Source: Planctomycetota bacterium
Lineage (GTDB): Bacteria > Planctomycetota > J058
Assembly (NCBI GenBank): GCA_023954375.1
Contig: JAMLIC010000012.1
Span: 155,118 to 219,117 of the forward strand
Reading direction: 5' to 3'
DNA length: 64,000 bases
Part shown: in pieces, positions 32,498 through 42,156 of the stretch
How positions within the stretch are numbered: the stretch's first letter is position 1
How the letters are laid out: each line of letters opens with the position of its first letter
Notes under the pieces: model-generated
The model's input: only the letters and a program-made list of their open reading frames with translations
Told to the model about the DNA's origin: nothing
Databases searched by the model: none
Position numbers and translations under genes: made by a program

Positions 32498-32758
32498 CTT
32501 GGGCTGAGGCGCAGCGGCGTCGGCCCTGGCGCGCGGGAACAGGTCGACGCCCGCCGCCGCCCGCCGTTCGTACTCGCGGATGCGCTGCTCCCGCTCGGCC
32601 GGTTCCTCCCCGGCGGCGACGGCGGCGAGGCGGGTCATCACCTTCGGCCCCGGTCGACGCTCGCCCGAACGCCACCGCCGCACGGCATCACGGCTCGCCC
32701 CGATCGCGCGCGCCAACCCGACCACGCCGCCGGCCATGCGCAGGGCGGCCACGAGCAA
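32492..32758 (-). CDS. Small HTH DNA-binding protein
   Basis: The protein has 88 residues. The helix-turn-helix is visible as GGVVGLARAIGASRDAVRRWRSGERRPG (in parts: LARAIGAS then DAVRRWRSG), the pattern of YdaS/Cro-type repressors in which the second helix enters the DNA groove. A basic C-terminal half with RIREYERRAAAG follows. Probably a regulator of the element or of its replication/lysogeny decision. It converges on the acidic-protein gene with a 6-bp overlap and is 46 bp after the tandem-HTH gene in the same direction. Confidence 0.65.
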   Translation of the reverse strand: MLVAALRMAGGVVGLARAIGASRDAVRRWRSGERRPGPKVMTRLAAVAAGEEPAEREQRIREYERRAAAGVDLFPRARADAAAPQPKL

Positions 32759-32804
32759 GGCGGCGGCCTCGGGGTCGCGGGTCGGCGGCGAACCCTGCGC
32801 CGGG

Positions 32805-33566
32805 TCAGCCGAGGTCGGCGCCGTCGGGGTCGCCCGCGTCCTGGGCGGCCCCGTCCAGAGGAGCCGCCCGCGTCGCCTCCCGGGCCGCTTCCCGGAGCCG
32901 CGCCAGGGTCGAGGGCGAGCAAGGGCCGCCGGCCATCCAACGCCTCAAGGCGCCGTCACCGAAGCCGTACGCGAGCCCGGCGGATTCGACCGAGCCGCGC
33001 CGCGCGACGAGCGCCCGGACGAGGGCGACCTGCTCGGGCTCGGCCCCGTCGCCGCCGTCGTGGTCGCCCTCGGCCCCGTCGCCCTCGGCCGTGTCGCCCT
33101 CGGCCCCGTCGGCGGGCTCGGCCCCGTCGCCCTCGGCGGCGGCGCGAAGGCGGGCGAGCGTCGATGGGCGGGGTGTCGTGCGGCCGGCCCGCAGGTGGGC
33201 GAGGCCGGCGCGGCTCATCCCGACGACCTCGGCAACCGCGGTCAGCGACCCGTGGCGCGCCACGAGCCGGTCGATGAGGTCGCCCACGTCGCCGCCCTCG
33301 GGCCGCCGGGCGCGAGGGCGAGCCGCGCGGGGGCGAGGAACCGGCTCGTCCTGGTCGTCGCCATCGGCATCGTCGCCGGCGGCCGGGGCATCGTCGGCGG
33401 CGGCCGGGTCGTCGGCGGGCCCGAGCAACCGGCGCAAAATCGCCGCGGCGCCGAACACGTCGAACAGCGCATCGAGCGCGATGCGGGCGATGTCCTCGCC
33501 GGTCGGCTGGTCGGCGGCGAGCTGGTCGGCGCCGGTCGCCGCGGGTGGCGTTGCGGCGTCGGGCAT
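32805..33566 (-). CDS. Protein with two HTH units separated by an acidic repeat linker
   Basis: The protein has 253 residues, starting at ATG 33566, overlapping the portal-like gene stop (ATGA). Two helix-turn-helix units are alike: HGSLTAVAEVVGMSRAGLAH with RTTPRPSTLARLRAAA (about 105-145) and RGSVESAGLAYGFGDGALRR with GPCSPSTLARLREAA (about 193-232). The first linker contains repeats of acidic GDGAEGD; the corresponding DNA is a tandem of cctcggccccgtcgc. The units resemble Cro/XRE-type HTH. A protein with two DNA-binding units can bridge sites or bind direct repeats such as those near 31801. It sits right behind the portal-like gene in the operon. Confidence 0.65.
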   Translation of the reverse strand: MPDAATPPAATGADQLAADQPTGEDIARIALDALFDVFGAAAILRRLLGPADDPAAADDAPAAGDDADGDDQDEPVPRPRAARPRARRPEGGDVGDLIDRLVARHGSLTAVAEVVGMSRAGLAHLRAGRTTPRPSTLARLRAAAEGDGAEPADGAEGDTAEGDGAEGDHDGGDGAEPEQVALVRALVARRGSVESAGLAYGFGDGALRRWMAGGPCSPSTLARLREAAREATRAAPLDGAAQDAGDPDGADLG

Positions 33567-35095
33567 CAGTAGCGCGGCTCCCGGTCGATGCTCGCGCCGC
33601 CGGTGTCGTACTCGCCCTCGACGGTGCGAGCCGCATCGCGCCGCTCCTCACGATCGGACGTCGCCTCGCGGGGGCGCCCCGGTTGGCCGTGCGATGCGAG
33701 CGTCGGGTCGCCCGGGTCGCGGGCGACCTCGGAAAGCGGGCGCGCGCGAATCCCGAGCTGGTCGAAAATCTCCGGGTGAATCAGGTCCTTCAACCGGGCC
33801 TGGCGACCGTCGGGCAACCGCTGGATGCCGTCGGCGCAGGTCCTGAACACATCCTGCGCGAGCCGTAGCTTGCGCTTGGGCACATCGTTGGCGAGCACCT
33901 GGACGAATGGCGCGGCGGGCCCGTGGCGAAGTTCGAGGGCCGAGCGCACGATGCGGGTGAGCGTGCGCGCCGCGAAGTCGCATACCCGCTGAACCGTATC
34001 CATCAGTTGCTCCTCGCCGGCCTTGTCGGGCGCGCGGCCGGGGCAGAGGGCAGCCTGCATCAAGCGGATGCTTCGAGAGGTAATGGCGTGCTCGAAGATG
34101 GCGTGCCGGTCGGGGTGGTCGAGCACGCGGGCATCCCACGCCTGGTTGCCCTTCTCATCGCGGGTCGACGGGAGCGCGATGACCGAGCCGTTTCGCAAGC
34201 TCTGGAGCTGACCGCGCAGGATCGATGCCGCGCTAACTTCCTCGCCGTTGACCCGGAGATTGCCGGCCGGCGCGAAGCCGACGCGGGGCAGGTCCACGCT
34301 CCGTTCCGTGTATCGAATCTCCCAAAGCCGGGCCATCGATTCCTCGAACCAATCGCGGTAGGCGCGACGCCGCGACGCCTGCCCCTGCCATCGGCCGAAC
34401 GCCGGGTCCCATGCCGCGAGATACGCGCGGCGCCGGCCGGGCTCGTCCAAATCCTCGCCGCCGTACTCCCCGCCGCGGGTCAGCACGCCTAGCAGCCGGT
34501 CATCCTTCACGCGCAGTTGAGCATCGCCGGGCCAAATCTCATGCGAGGCGCCGTAATGGGTGTGGCCGATGATGTTGCGGTTCCGGCTCCCGTTGCCGTC
34601 GCCGCCGGGAACCGAGAACGTCAGGTCGCGCACCCGCCAATCGAGCACGATGGGCACGGCGCCATACGCGAATGCCCGCACGATTTGCGCGAGCAGGGGC
34701 GCCCGTTGCAGCGTCAGGAGCGGGCGCAACCATGCTTCGACCTCGGCGCAGGCGGCCGGGTCGCCGCGCAGGTAGTAAAGCTCCGGGTCGGTCGCCGGCG
34801 CCGTCGCCAGGTGCTCGCTCAAGGCGACCGTGGGATGCCAGCCGACCGCATCGAGCACGGGAACGGGCACGTGCTCCGGCGGCGTGTCGGGCCGGATGCC
34901 CATCGACAAGCCCGCGAGCGTCACGAGGTCGCCGGCGCCGAGCACGTCGAGCCCCCATGAGGCGCGCGCGAAGTCGGAGAGGTCGACCGGGCCGCCGGAG
35001 CCCGCGGCGAGCGCGATGCCGCCGCCCCCGCTCGACGGGGCGCCGGAGCCGGGGCCGAAGGCAAACCAGGTCCGCGGGTCGAGCAGGCGCACCAT
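33566..35095 (-). CDS. Phage portal-like protein (Mu gp29/DUF935-type resemblance)
   Basis: The protein has 509 residues from ATG 35095, inside the stop of the upstream gene (ATGA). The long frame to 35428 would cover that gene in another phase. The sequence resembles portal proteins of the Mu gp29/DUF935 kind: a central part with DWRVRDLTFSVPGGDG, a Trp-rich region (YRDWFEESMARLWEIRY), RLPRVGFAPAGNLRVNG-like residues, and a long helical C-terminus (AITSRSIRLMQAALCPG, FAARTLTRIVRSALELRHG) as in the portal stem and wing. In Mu the portal is a dodecamer at the capsid vertex. The resemblance is weak and no terminase or capsid gene stands beside it, so the call is tentative. Confidence 0.45.
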   Translation of the reverse strand: MVRLLDPRTWFAFGPGSGAPSSGGGGIALAAGSGGPVDLSDFARASWGLDVLGAGDLVTLAGLSMGIRPDTPPEHVPVPVLDAVGWHPTVALSEHLATAPATDPELYYLRGDPAACAEVEAWLRPLLTLQRAPLLAQIVRAFAYGAVPIVLDWRVRDLTFSVPGGDGNGSRNRNIIGHTHYGASHEIWPGDAQLRVKDDRLLGVLTRGGEYGGEDLDEPGRRRAYLAAWDPAFGRWQGQASRRRAYRDWFEESMARLWEIRYTERSVDLPRVGFAPAGNLRVNGEEVSAASILRGQLQSLRNGSVIALPSTRDEKGNQAWDARVLDHPDRHAIFEHAITSRSIRLMQAALCPGRAPDKAGEEQLMDTVQRVCDFAARTLTRIVRSALELRHGPAAPFVQVLANDVPKRKLRLAQDVFRTCADGIQRLPDGRQARLKDLIHPEIFDQLGIRARPLSEVARDPGDPTLASHGQPGRPREATSDREERRDAARTVEGEYDTGGASIDREPRY

Positions 35096-35397
35096 CAGTT
35101 CCTCTCCGGGTTCGAGGTCGAGCGGGTCGACAGGTCCGAGGGCGAGGCGGGCGACGTGGGCGAGGCCGGGGCGGCGTTCGGCCCGCTTGGCGGGGGCGCC
35201 GGCGCGTAGGGCGGAAGAACCTGAACGCCAAGCGCATCGCACAGGTCGTGAATGCGATGGCTGATGAGGCGGGAATCGTCGGACGCTTCGAGCGCTTCGA
35301 GCGCGATGCCGAGCGTCGCGGCGTGGCGCAGCGATTCCTCGATTGCGAGCCGGAGAAGCTCCCGCGTGGCGTGGTTGCGGCGTTCGGCCTCGGTCAC
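35095..35397 (-). CDS. Small protein between the portal-like and 876-residue genes
   Basis: The protein has 100 residues from GTG 35397, which overlaps the stop of the larger upstream gene (GTGA). The first half is helical (RELLRLAIEESLRHAATLG, ALEALEASDDSRLISHRIHDL), the second half is Pro/Ser-rich and ends with NPERN. No family is recognised. Position between two phage-like genes suggests a structural or assembly part. Its stop overlaps the portal-like start (ATGA). Confidence 0.55.
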   Translation of the reverse strand: MTEAERRNHATRELLRLAIEESLRHAATLGIALEALEASDDSRLISHRIHDLCDALGVQVLPPYAPAPPPSGPNAAPASPTSPASPSDLSTRSTSNPERN

Positions 35398-38020
35398 GTC
35401 CCCATCCCTTCCCTGCGCGCCCCGTCACCCGTGCCCGTTCGAGGCCGCGGGCGGATGCGCGCGAACGGTGCCTGACCGCCGGCCGTAACGGTCGTCTCGA
35501 ACCCGCACGGCGCCCCGTCCTTGAACCGCATCCGTATCTCGACGTTCGACACGAGGCCGTCGCATTGCACCGGCCAGGGCCGGGCGAGCGTCGTGCGCGT
35601 GGTCGTCACCTGCTCGGGCGCGAGGAATCGGGTAAGCGCCATCCGCTCGGCTTGCTCATCGAGGGCCGCCCGGTTGCCCGCGCCCTCAAGCGGGACGAGT
35701 TCAACCATGTCGGGGTCGAACAGGCGGACGGCTTGGTCGTTCGCCGCGCCGGGCCCGTTGCCGAACAGCTCATCGACCTGCACGCGCACGCCTTGCCCGC
35801 GCCCCGTCCGGCGGAACGCGGCGGTGTAGATGCTCTCCTTGTCGGTCAGGGCGGTGGGGATGCGGTCGCCCTCCGGCTGGCAATGCGCCTCGGGGTCAGG
35901 CGGGCTCGCGGCCAGGTGGTCGCCGGTTCGCGGCCGGTTGCTCGGTGGGCGATCGGTCCGGGGGCGAACCACGGCGCCGAAGGTCACGCGCACGGGGCAC
36001 GGGACCGCGCGAGCATGGGAGAAGTTCGTGGGTCGCTCGGGGATGGAGTCGAGCTTGCCGAACGCCTCGGGGTCGAGTTCGACGTGGACCGCGCGTTCGC
36101 TGGTCTGAACGATGCCGAGCGAAGCATCGTAGACACGCCCGCCGGCACCCTCGGCTCGGTCGACGTTCTCAATCACGACCATCCCGGCCGGCTTGTCGGC
36201 CGGCGCGCCGCCGACCCGCGTTCGATCGCGCTCGGCCCGCCGGTCGGCTTCGATCTTGCGCAGGAGCGGCTCAATCTCGCGCACGATCATCTGCCGCAGG
36301 TCGGGGTTCTCATCGAGCATCTGCTGATAGGCGTCGGGGCGAACGTGATGGACCCACCGGGCTTGCTCTAGGCGCCGCTCGAACTCGATGACCTTGTGGG
36401 CGATGTCAAACATCGTGACGCGCCCGGGGTCGCCGCCGATGGCGACCTCGGCATCGAGCTGTTCGCGGGTCAGGCGGGAAAGCCCATCGGCGAACGCGTC
36501 GCCGCCGGGCGCGCCGCGGTAGCTTTCGATGTAGCGCACCCGGTCGAGCATTTCCTGCATCGACCCTTGCGACACGCCACGCGAGTACGCGAGCAGGCCG
36601 TCCTTCTTGAACACGTCGCCAATCGAAAGCGGCCGGCGCGGCGGGCCGAGCGTGATGGACCCGCGCAGGGGGCGGGCGGGCGCGTTGCGCTTGAGCTGTT
36701 CGATGCCCTTGAGGATTTCGGCCAGGCGCACCTGCCCTTCGGTCGCGCCGCCACGCATCGCGTGATGGACCGTGCGGAAGCCGGGCGCCTCGACACGAAC
36801 CGGCAGGCGCCGGCCGGCGATCGTCTCGGCTCGCGGCAGCAACGGGAGCAGGTGGGCGTTCGGGCCGGGGTCCGTCAGGTCGGCGGTCGGGTCGACCTCG
36901 ACCACGGCGCCCGGGAGCCGAAAAAGCGTGTATGCCTGCTCGGCCAGCAAGTGGGTGATGGCGGGGTCGACACCGACCACGGCTTGATAGGCGTTCGGTT
37001 GCAGGATGAACCGATGGAGCCAATCGAGTCCGTAGCGGTTGCCGGTCAAGCGCCGGATGGTCGCTTCATTGATCGGCCGCACGACCTCATACCCGAGGCC
37101 GGTAAGCGCTCGGGGGAGCACGAGCACCGGCTCCCACTCATCGATGGCAACCGAGGCGACCCGCACGCCGCCGACCACGATGCCGAATTCCTCGGGGAAG
37201 CCGTTTTCGGCGACGGCGCCCTGTCCGGTGCCGTCCTTGTAGAGCTTCACCGTCGCCGGGAAGTCGATGGCGTTCGGCCCGCGCCCGTCCTGGGCGTAGC
37301 CGATGCGCCCGTCGCCCGCATGGTGAAAGGCGATGGTGTTGTCGAGCCGCAAGCACGGCTCCTCAAGCCCATCCTCGGTCGCGAGCTGCGAGAGGGCGAC
37401 GACCGCGGGGGAGAACGGCTCAAACTCCACGGCCCGCCGATCGGACTCCCACTCGACGGGCGCGTGGGCGATGCGCGGGCGCCGGAACAGCGATGCGGCG
37501 GCGAGCGCGGCGACCTCGATGCGGGAGTGCGGCTTGCCGTCGGGCCGCAATGAGTCGGCCGCGATGGTCCCGTCGCCGCGACGCCGGTTGAAGCTCCAAC
37601 GCGGAAGGATCCCGCGCGGCCAGAAGTAGCGCTCATCCACGAGCGAAAGCCGGTAGCGCACGACCTGGGACCCGTCCGGCGACTTGACCGCCTCGCAACG
37701 CACGACGAACAGCGGGCCGATGTCGACCGACCACACTTCGCCGCCGACGCGTTCGGCCAGGTGCAGGTACCCCTCGTGGGGGATGTGCGCAGGCACGGGC
37801 GCGGGGCCGAGCAGTCCGGCGCCGGCGCCCCCGCCGCGGGTCATCGAGGCGTGGGGGCGGCGCACCTTGAGCGAGCCGGGCTGTTCGAGCGCCAGGGCCG
37901 GGCCGGCGGGAACGTCAACGGTCGTCACGTCGGCCGCCCACCCGCGCGAACGGGCGAACTGGACGTCGAAGCAGGGGATGCCTGCGAAGGTGGCGACGGT
38001 GCCGACCTCGGCCGCCGGGC

Positions 38021-38024
<4 letters not shown>
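35394..38024 (-). CDS. Large element protein of unknown function
   Basis: The protein has 876 residues from ATG 38024, inside the stop of the preceding proline-rich gene. It has no signal peptide or TM span. Recognisable stretches: a beta-rich first third (VWSVDIGPLFVVRCEAV, VVRYRLSLVDERYFW), a middle with EWEPVLVLPRALTGLGYEVV and NRYGLDWLHRFILQPNAY, and a C-terminal third with coiled parts (VREIEPLLRKIEADRRAERDR). Position in front of the portal-like gene suggests a virion structural or DNA-transfer protein; no fold could be named. Codons are less GC-biased than in host genes. Confidence 0.55.
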
Positions 38025-38421
<397 letters not shown>

Positions 38422-38425
<4 letters not shown>

Positions 38426-38889
38426 GGGCGCCGTCCCGTTGACGTGCCCGTCACGACGGCGACGCGCGACCCCGGCCGCGGGAGCGGCGGGGGCGGCGAC
38501 GACGTGGGCGACCCGAGGGCCGGGCGCGGCGACGGCGCGGGGGCGATCGGCGCCGGGGCGTTCCGGCGGGCGGCTTCGCGTGCGTCGGCTTCGGCGATGA
38601 GCCGCATCGCTTCGTCGCGGGCGCCGCGGGCGGCGAGCTGCGCCAGGATGCCGTCGGCTTCCACCCTGGCCATCCGGGCTTCGTTCTCGACGGCATCGCG
38701 CCCCGCCGAGCGCAGGGCGCCCGCGCCGTCATCGACCGACGCCGGGCGCGGGGCCGACCGGAGCGGGTAGCGTCGGCCCGGCCGCTCGGGATACCGAGCG
38801 CCCGGGCTCGGGCCGGCGGCGGCGAGCAGGGCATCCCTGCCGCGCCGGGGGTCGAGCGGCGCGGCGGGGGCGGCGGTCGTGGCGCTCAT
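38422..38889 (-). CDS. Small helical/proline-rich element protein
   Basis: The protein has 155 residues from ATG 38889 (MSATTAAPAAPLDPRRGRDAL). The middle forms a charged helix (NEARMARVEADGILAQLAARG, EAMRLIAEADAREAARRNA), flanked by Pro-rich tails ending TGTSTGRRP. Overlaps with both neighbours by 4 nt. No family is recognised. Similar composition to small scaffolding or linker proteins, but that is only composition. Confidence 0.5.
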
Positions 38890-39704
38890 CAGCGACTCTC
38901 CATCGGGGTCGGGTAGCGGCTCATGGGCGCGGGCTCGGGCTCGGCCATCGGGAGCGGGACCGGCCCCGACTGACCCCATTCGCGGGCGACCTGGTGCCCG
39001 GGGATGCCGGTGCCGCTCGGCGGGGCGTTGAGCGCGGCCACGTCGGGCTCGTGGTCGAGCACCGCGGCCAGGGCGGCGTCGGCCTCCTTCCGGGCCTGCG
39101 CCTCGAAATGCTCAAGGCGCTTGAGCGTGGCGGCGTCGCACGCGGGCGGCGCATCGATGGTCGAGTTCCCGACGGTCACGCGTCGGAACCCGCCGGCCTC
39201 GGCTCGGGCCGCCCGCAGCTCGCCGGCGGCGGTGCGCCAGGCTTGCTCGGCCTCCCGGTAGGCATCGGCCAGGTCGACAGGCACGGCGGCGAGCACCCGC
39301 TCCAGGTCGCCCTCGGCCTGGTCGGCCTGCGCCTCAACGCGCGCCGCTCGATGCTGCGCCTCGGTCAGCTTGAGGCGGGCGCGCCGGGCGGCTTCCTCGG
39401 CCTCGCGCGCGGCCCGCTGATGCGCCTCGACGGCATCGCCGTGCTCCGCTCGCAGGGCGAGGGCCGCGCGGGCACGCTCGCGCCGGGCGTGGAACGCCTG
39501 GATGGCCGCGACGTCCCGCACGAGGTCGTCGGGCGTCTTGCCGGCCTGACGGAGCAGGTCATCGACGTGGGCGGCGTCATCGGCCGGCGCCGGCTTGTCG
39601 GCGGCGAGCCGGGCGACGAGCTGGCCATAGGTGCTCGCGGCGACCTGCGCCTGCTCGGCGCGACGGGTGCGCAGGCCGGCCATCAGGGATTCGAGGATGC
39701 TCAT
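38889..39704 (-). CDS. Coiled-coil protein
   Basis: The protein has 271 residues from ATG 39704 (MSILESLMAGLRTRRAEQAQV). A long coiled coil covers about residues 60-160: FHARRERARAALALRAEHG, HQRAAREAEEAARRARLKL, VEAQADQAEGDLERVLAAV. It ends with a Pro-rich tail (GQSGPVPLPMAEPEPAPM). This heptad content and position before structural genes are typical of phage scaffolding or tape-like proteins, but no other evidence supports that. The gene overlaps both neighbours by 4 nt. Confidence 0.55.
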   Translation of the reverse strand: MSILESLMAGLRTRRAEQAQVAASTYGQLVARLAADKPAPADDAAHVDDLLRQAGKTPDDLVRDVAAIQAFHARRERARAALALRAEHGDAVEAHQRAAREAEEAARRARLKLTEAQHRAARVEAQADQAEGDLERVLAAVPVDLADAYREAEQAWRTAAGELRAARAEAGGFRRVTVGNSTIDAPPACDAATLKRLEHFEAQARKEADAALAAVLDHEPDVAALNAPPSGTGIPGHQVAREWGQSGPVPLPMAEPEPAPMSRYPTPMESR

Positions 39705-39919
39705 CAGTGACTCTCCGGGGTGGTCGGGGTGATCGGTGCGCCCGAGGGCGGCATGCCCACGAGCCGGCGGGGGTCTTGCTCGGCGGCGGCCAAGCCGAGG
39801 AGCACGAGCTGCCGCGCGAGGGCCGTGCGCCGGGTGGCGAACGGCACGGCGCCGCGCCGCAGCCGGTCGAGGCGGGCGACCACATCCGCGGGTAGCGCGA
39901 TGCGCATGGCGGTCGTCAT
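39704..39919 (-). CDS. Ribbon-helix-helix-like small protein
   Basis: The protein has 71 residues. The first 45 match a CopG/Arc ribbon-helix-helix plan: a beta strand MRIALPADVVARLDRLR followed by two helices (RTALARQLVLLGLAAAEQD). Such proteins bind DNA as dimers and often regulate replication or plasmid copy number. It lies first in the coupled run that continues to the portal-like gene. The dyad at 39999-40022 upstream is a plausible target. Confidence 0.55.
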   Translation of the reverse strand: MTTAMRIALPADVVARLDRLRRGAVPFATRRTALARQLVLLGLAAAEQDPRRLVGMPPSGAPITPTTPESH

Positions 39920-40095
39920 TCGGGCTCCATTCGCGCGCCGGTCGAGTGCCGCTTCGTGCGCGCAAAGGGACCATTACCCCGCCATGCAGACAGCAAAGCG
40001 CATCCGATTTACCGAAAATGCGGCGGGCGGGTCGTCGCGGCGCGCGGCGTCGTGGTCGCGCCGGGGGGCGGGCGGCGAACGAGCGCCGGGGGCTC
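39920..40095. promoter_or_regulatory. Spacer with partial dyad upstream of the ribbon-helix-helix gene
   Basis: The 176 bp hold no gene. The AT-rich segment at 39999-40022 reads cgcatccgatttaccgaaaa and ends in atgcg, with cgcat and atgcg as outer arms. A related motif with ccgattttgcgg lies at 41016-41027, upstream of the 40096-40950 gene. The shared core (ccga-t/a-ttttgcg) suggests that one regulator controls both genes. Confidence 0.45.
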
Positions 40096-40950
40096 CTACA
40101 TTTCGCCGCGGCAGGCCCGCTGCCACTCGTCGGGCAGCTCGATGCGCTCGATGTAGCGCATGCCCGCATCGTCGTCGCCTGCCGTCGGCTCGCCCGCCCC
40201 GTCGAGGCCGAGCCGCGCCAGGGCCGTGTCCTCGGGCGCGCCACCATCGATGCCGGGCGGTGGGCGTTCGCCGGAATCCACGGGCGGAAGTTCATCCAGG
40301 TCGGCCGCAAGGAGCCGAGCGGCGACGTGGGCGAGAAGGGCGCGGCGGCGTGCGTTCACCAGGTGGTCGAACGCGGCGGCCACCTGCATCGCCTCGACGC
40401 TCGCGAGCGCCATCCGCCGCGGGTCCTCGGGCGGGGGTTCGTGCTTCTTCGCGTCCGAGAATCCCTGCCGTTGCTCGCGGCAGGAGTCGAGGATGATTCG
40501 CGCGGCGGCGGTGTCGAGCTGGCCGGCGGCGACGAGACTGGCGACGCGTCGGCCGACTTCGGCGATGCCGCTCGGGGTCGTCGCGGCGTTGATGGCCGCG
40601 AGCAGGCCGGCGACGTCACCATCCGGCGGCGCGGCGTCGGGCGTGGCGGTCGTCCTGGTCGGCGGGGTCGGCGGGGTCGCCGGGGCGGGCCCGGTTGCCA
40701 CGGGCGGCGCGCCGGCCGGGGCAAGGTCGAGTCGGTCCCACCGATGGTCGAGGTCGAGCAAGCCGGCCCGCCACGCCGCCAACGTGTCGACGATGTGCGC
40801 CCGGCGGCCGGTCACCCGCGGCACGACCGCGCGCACGGTCACGCCTACACCCTCCCGGGCGAGCGCCAGTAGGGCGCGGCGCACCTGCTCCCGCACGGGC
40901 CCGGGGGCGGCGTGAACCTTCGTCAACAGGTCGGCTTGCTTGTCGCTCAT
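40096..40950 (-). CDS. Protein with N-terminal winged-helix-like domain
   Basis: The protein has 284 residues from ATG 40950 (MSDKQADLLTKVHAAPGPVREQ). Residues 15-75 resemble the N-terminal DNA-binding part of KfrA-type proteins: VRRALLALAREGVGVTVRAVV, TGRRAHIVDTLAAWRAGLL. A Pro/Thr linker leads to helical parts (INAATTPSGIAEVGRRVASLV and EAMQVAAAFDHLVNARRRALL) and an acidic C-terminus. Possible roles are replication control or DNA packaging (small terminase-like layout: HTH then coiled region), not resolved. An operator-like dyad lies 44-77 bp before the start. Confidence 0.5.
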   Translation of the reverse strand: MSDKQADLLTKVHAAPGPVREQVRRALLALAREGVGVTVRAVVPRVTGRRAHIVDTLAAWRAGLLDLDHRWDRLDLAPAGAPPVATGPAPATPPTPPTRTTATPDAAPPDGDVAGLLAAINAATTPSGIAEVGRRVASLVAAGQLDTAAARIILDSCREQRQGFSDAKKHEPPPEDPRRMALASVEAMQVAAAFDHLVNARRRALLAHVAARLLAADLDELPPVDSGERPPPGIDGGAPEDTALARLGLDGAGEPTAGDDDAGMRYIERIELPDEWQRACRGEM

Positions 40951-40993
40951 GCCCGAGAGGTCGCACGGGATGCCGACCGGGAACGCCCTGGAA

Positions 40994-41027
40994 CCGCAAA
41001 ACAGGCATTCAGATACCGATTTTGCGG
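40994..41027. promoter_or_regulatory. Inverted repeat upstream of the winged-helix-like gene
   Basis: Arms ccgcaaaa (40994-41001) and ttttgcgg (41020-41027) are perfect reverse complements with an 18-nt spacer containing attcagatacc. It is one of the most AT-rich spots of the element and lies upstream of the gene starting at 40950. It could hold an operator overlapping the promoter. Confidence 0.45.
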
Positions 41028-41203
41028 GTGTTTGTCGTGGCGGCGGTTCCGGTCAACCGGGCCATCCACGCCCGAAATGGCTGCGCCGAAGTTGGTCCCT
41101 GGTCGAGACTTGCATTGTCGAAATGACGAACGATTGTTCAGCGCGCAGGGCGGGCTTGCCCGGTTCGCGGGGCGCGCCGGCGACGCGGGCGAGGGGCCGG
41201 CGC
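41028..41203. other. Spacer between the winged-helix-like and RING-like genes
   Basis: About 175 bp with no supported gene. It contains gcattgtcgaaatgacgaacg (lower GC than average for the window). No repeats beyond the operator-like dyad before it were seen. Confidence 0.3.
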
Positions 41204-41536
41204 TCAAGGGTTCAGGCCGGCGGTCAGGAACCACGCGACGAACGCCAAGCCCGCGAAGGGGGCGAACAGCATCAAGACCGAGGCGACGGCTTGAACCGCC
41301 GGGTGGTTGACGAACGCCTCCCAGCGGCCCGGCTCCCCGCGGTCCGGCTTCACGTCCACGACCACCGCGCTAGCGCACCCGATCGTCGGGCAGGCGCCGC
41401 GGGCTTCGATACGGCAGGCGTCGTGAACGAGCGTGCCGCATCCCGGGCACGCCGCCGCGCCGTCGGCCGGGGCGTGGCAGTAGGCGCAGCGCAGGTCCGG
41501 GCTCGGTTGCGGTCGCGGCGCGGCGATGTCCATCAA
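41204..41536 (-). CDS. RING-like zinc-finger protein with a C-terminal membrane helix
   Basis: The protein has 110 residues. The first 55 hold a prokaryotic RING-finger-like pattern: RCAYCHAPADGAAACPGCG, then LVHDACRIE and ACPTIGCAS, i.e. C-x2-C, C-x2-C, H-x2-C, C-x4-C ligands, consistent with two zinc sites. A hydrophobic span (FAPFAGLAFVAWFLTAG) lies at the end, so it is probably membrane-tethered. Bacterial RING-like domains are known in predicted signalling and ubiquitin-like conjugation contexts, but no E1/E2 gene is near. Its start ATG 41536 overlaps the stop of the next gene (ATGA), so they are co-expressed. Confidence 0.65.
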   Translation of the reverse strand: MMDIAAPRPQPSPDLRCAYCHAPADGAAACPGCGTLVHDACRIEARGACPTIGCASAVVVDVKPDRGEPGRWEAFVNHPAVQAVASVLMLFAPFAGLAFVAWFLTAGLNP

Positions 41537-42156
41537 TCGAAGCCCCCGGCGGCGTCGACGCGCTCGCGCACCGGGTCACGCTCCCCGAGCGCCCACGGTG
41601 CGACCTCGTTGCGGATGGCGGCGCGGACGTCATCGTCCGTCGCACCTTGCCGGTTGCGGGCCCATTCCAGCGTCACGTATCGAGCCGAAGGCCGGCGCCC
41701 GGCATCCTCTGCGAGCATCAAGACACAAACGAGCCGGGTGTCGCCGTCATCGTCAGGGTCGCGCGGCCCCGTCCACACGCTCACCCGCGCCGATTCGGCG
41801 TGGTCGGCGCAGGGGCACAACGCCCATCGTTCGAGCAACGCGAGCGCGGCGCTAGTGCCCTCGCCGGCCGGTTCGCGAGCAAGGGCGAGGAGAGCGAGCC
41901 CGCTGCGCACCGCCGCTTCGGGGCCGAACCGGAGCATGCCCGCGTACCAGTCGGTGAGCGCCGCAGAGGAATCGAGCACCATACCGGCGCAGAGCTGCCG
42001 CGCGTCGTCGTCGCCCACGTAGGCGGCCAGCTCCAAGCGCTCGCGCGTGATGTCGCCGGTGCGCACCCGTTCCGCGAGTAGGGCGACGCGGGCGCCGGGC
42101 TCGCCCTGAGCAACGCGGCGGCGCAGGTCTTGAAGGCGATCATCCACGAGCCGCAT
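41533..42156 (-). CDS. Element protein sharing a helical family motif with a host gene
   Basis: The protein has 207 residues from ATG 42156 (MRLVDDRLQDLRRRVAQG). Residues 20-50 read LLAERVRTGDITRERLELAAY, matching the LRERVRAGALPPTRLEVAAA segment of the host gene at 19243-19929. A Cys pair (CPCAD) and WTGPRDPDDDGDTRLVCVLML follow. The longer upstream frame to 42321 is Arg/Pro-rich and lacks family features. It overlaps the RING-like gene by 4 nt. Function unknown; because host and element both carry it, it may be an immunity or regulatory module acquired from a host. Confidence 0.6.
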   Translation of the reverse strand: MRLVDDRLQDLRRRVAQGEPGARVALLAERVRTGDITRERLELAAYVGDDDARQLCAGMVLDSSAALTDWYAGMLRFGPEAAVRSGLALLALAREPAGEGTSAALALLERWALCPCADHAESARVSVWTGPRDPDDDGDTRLVCVLMLAEDAGRRPSARYVTLEWARNRQGATDDDVRAAIRNEVAPWALGERDPVRERVDAAGGFD

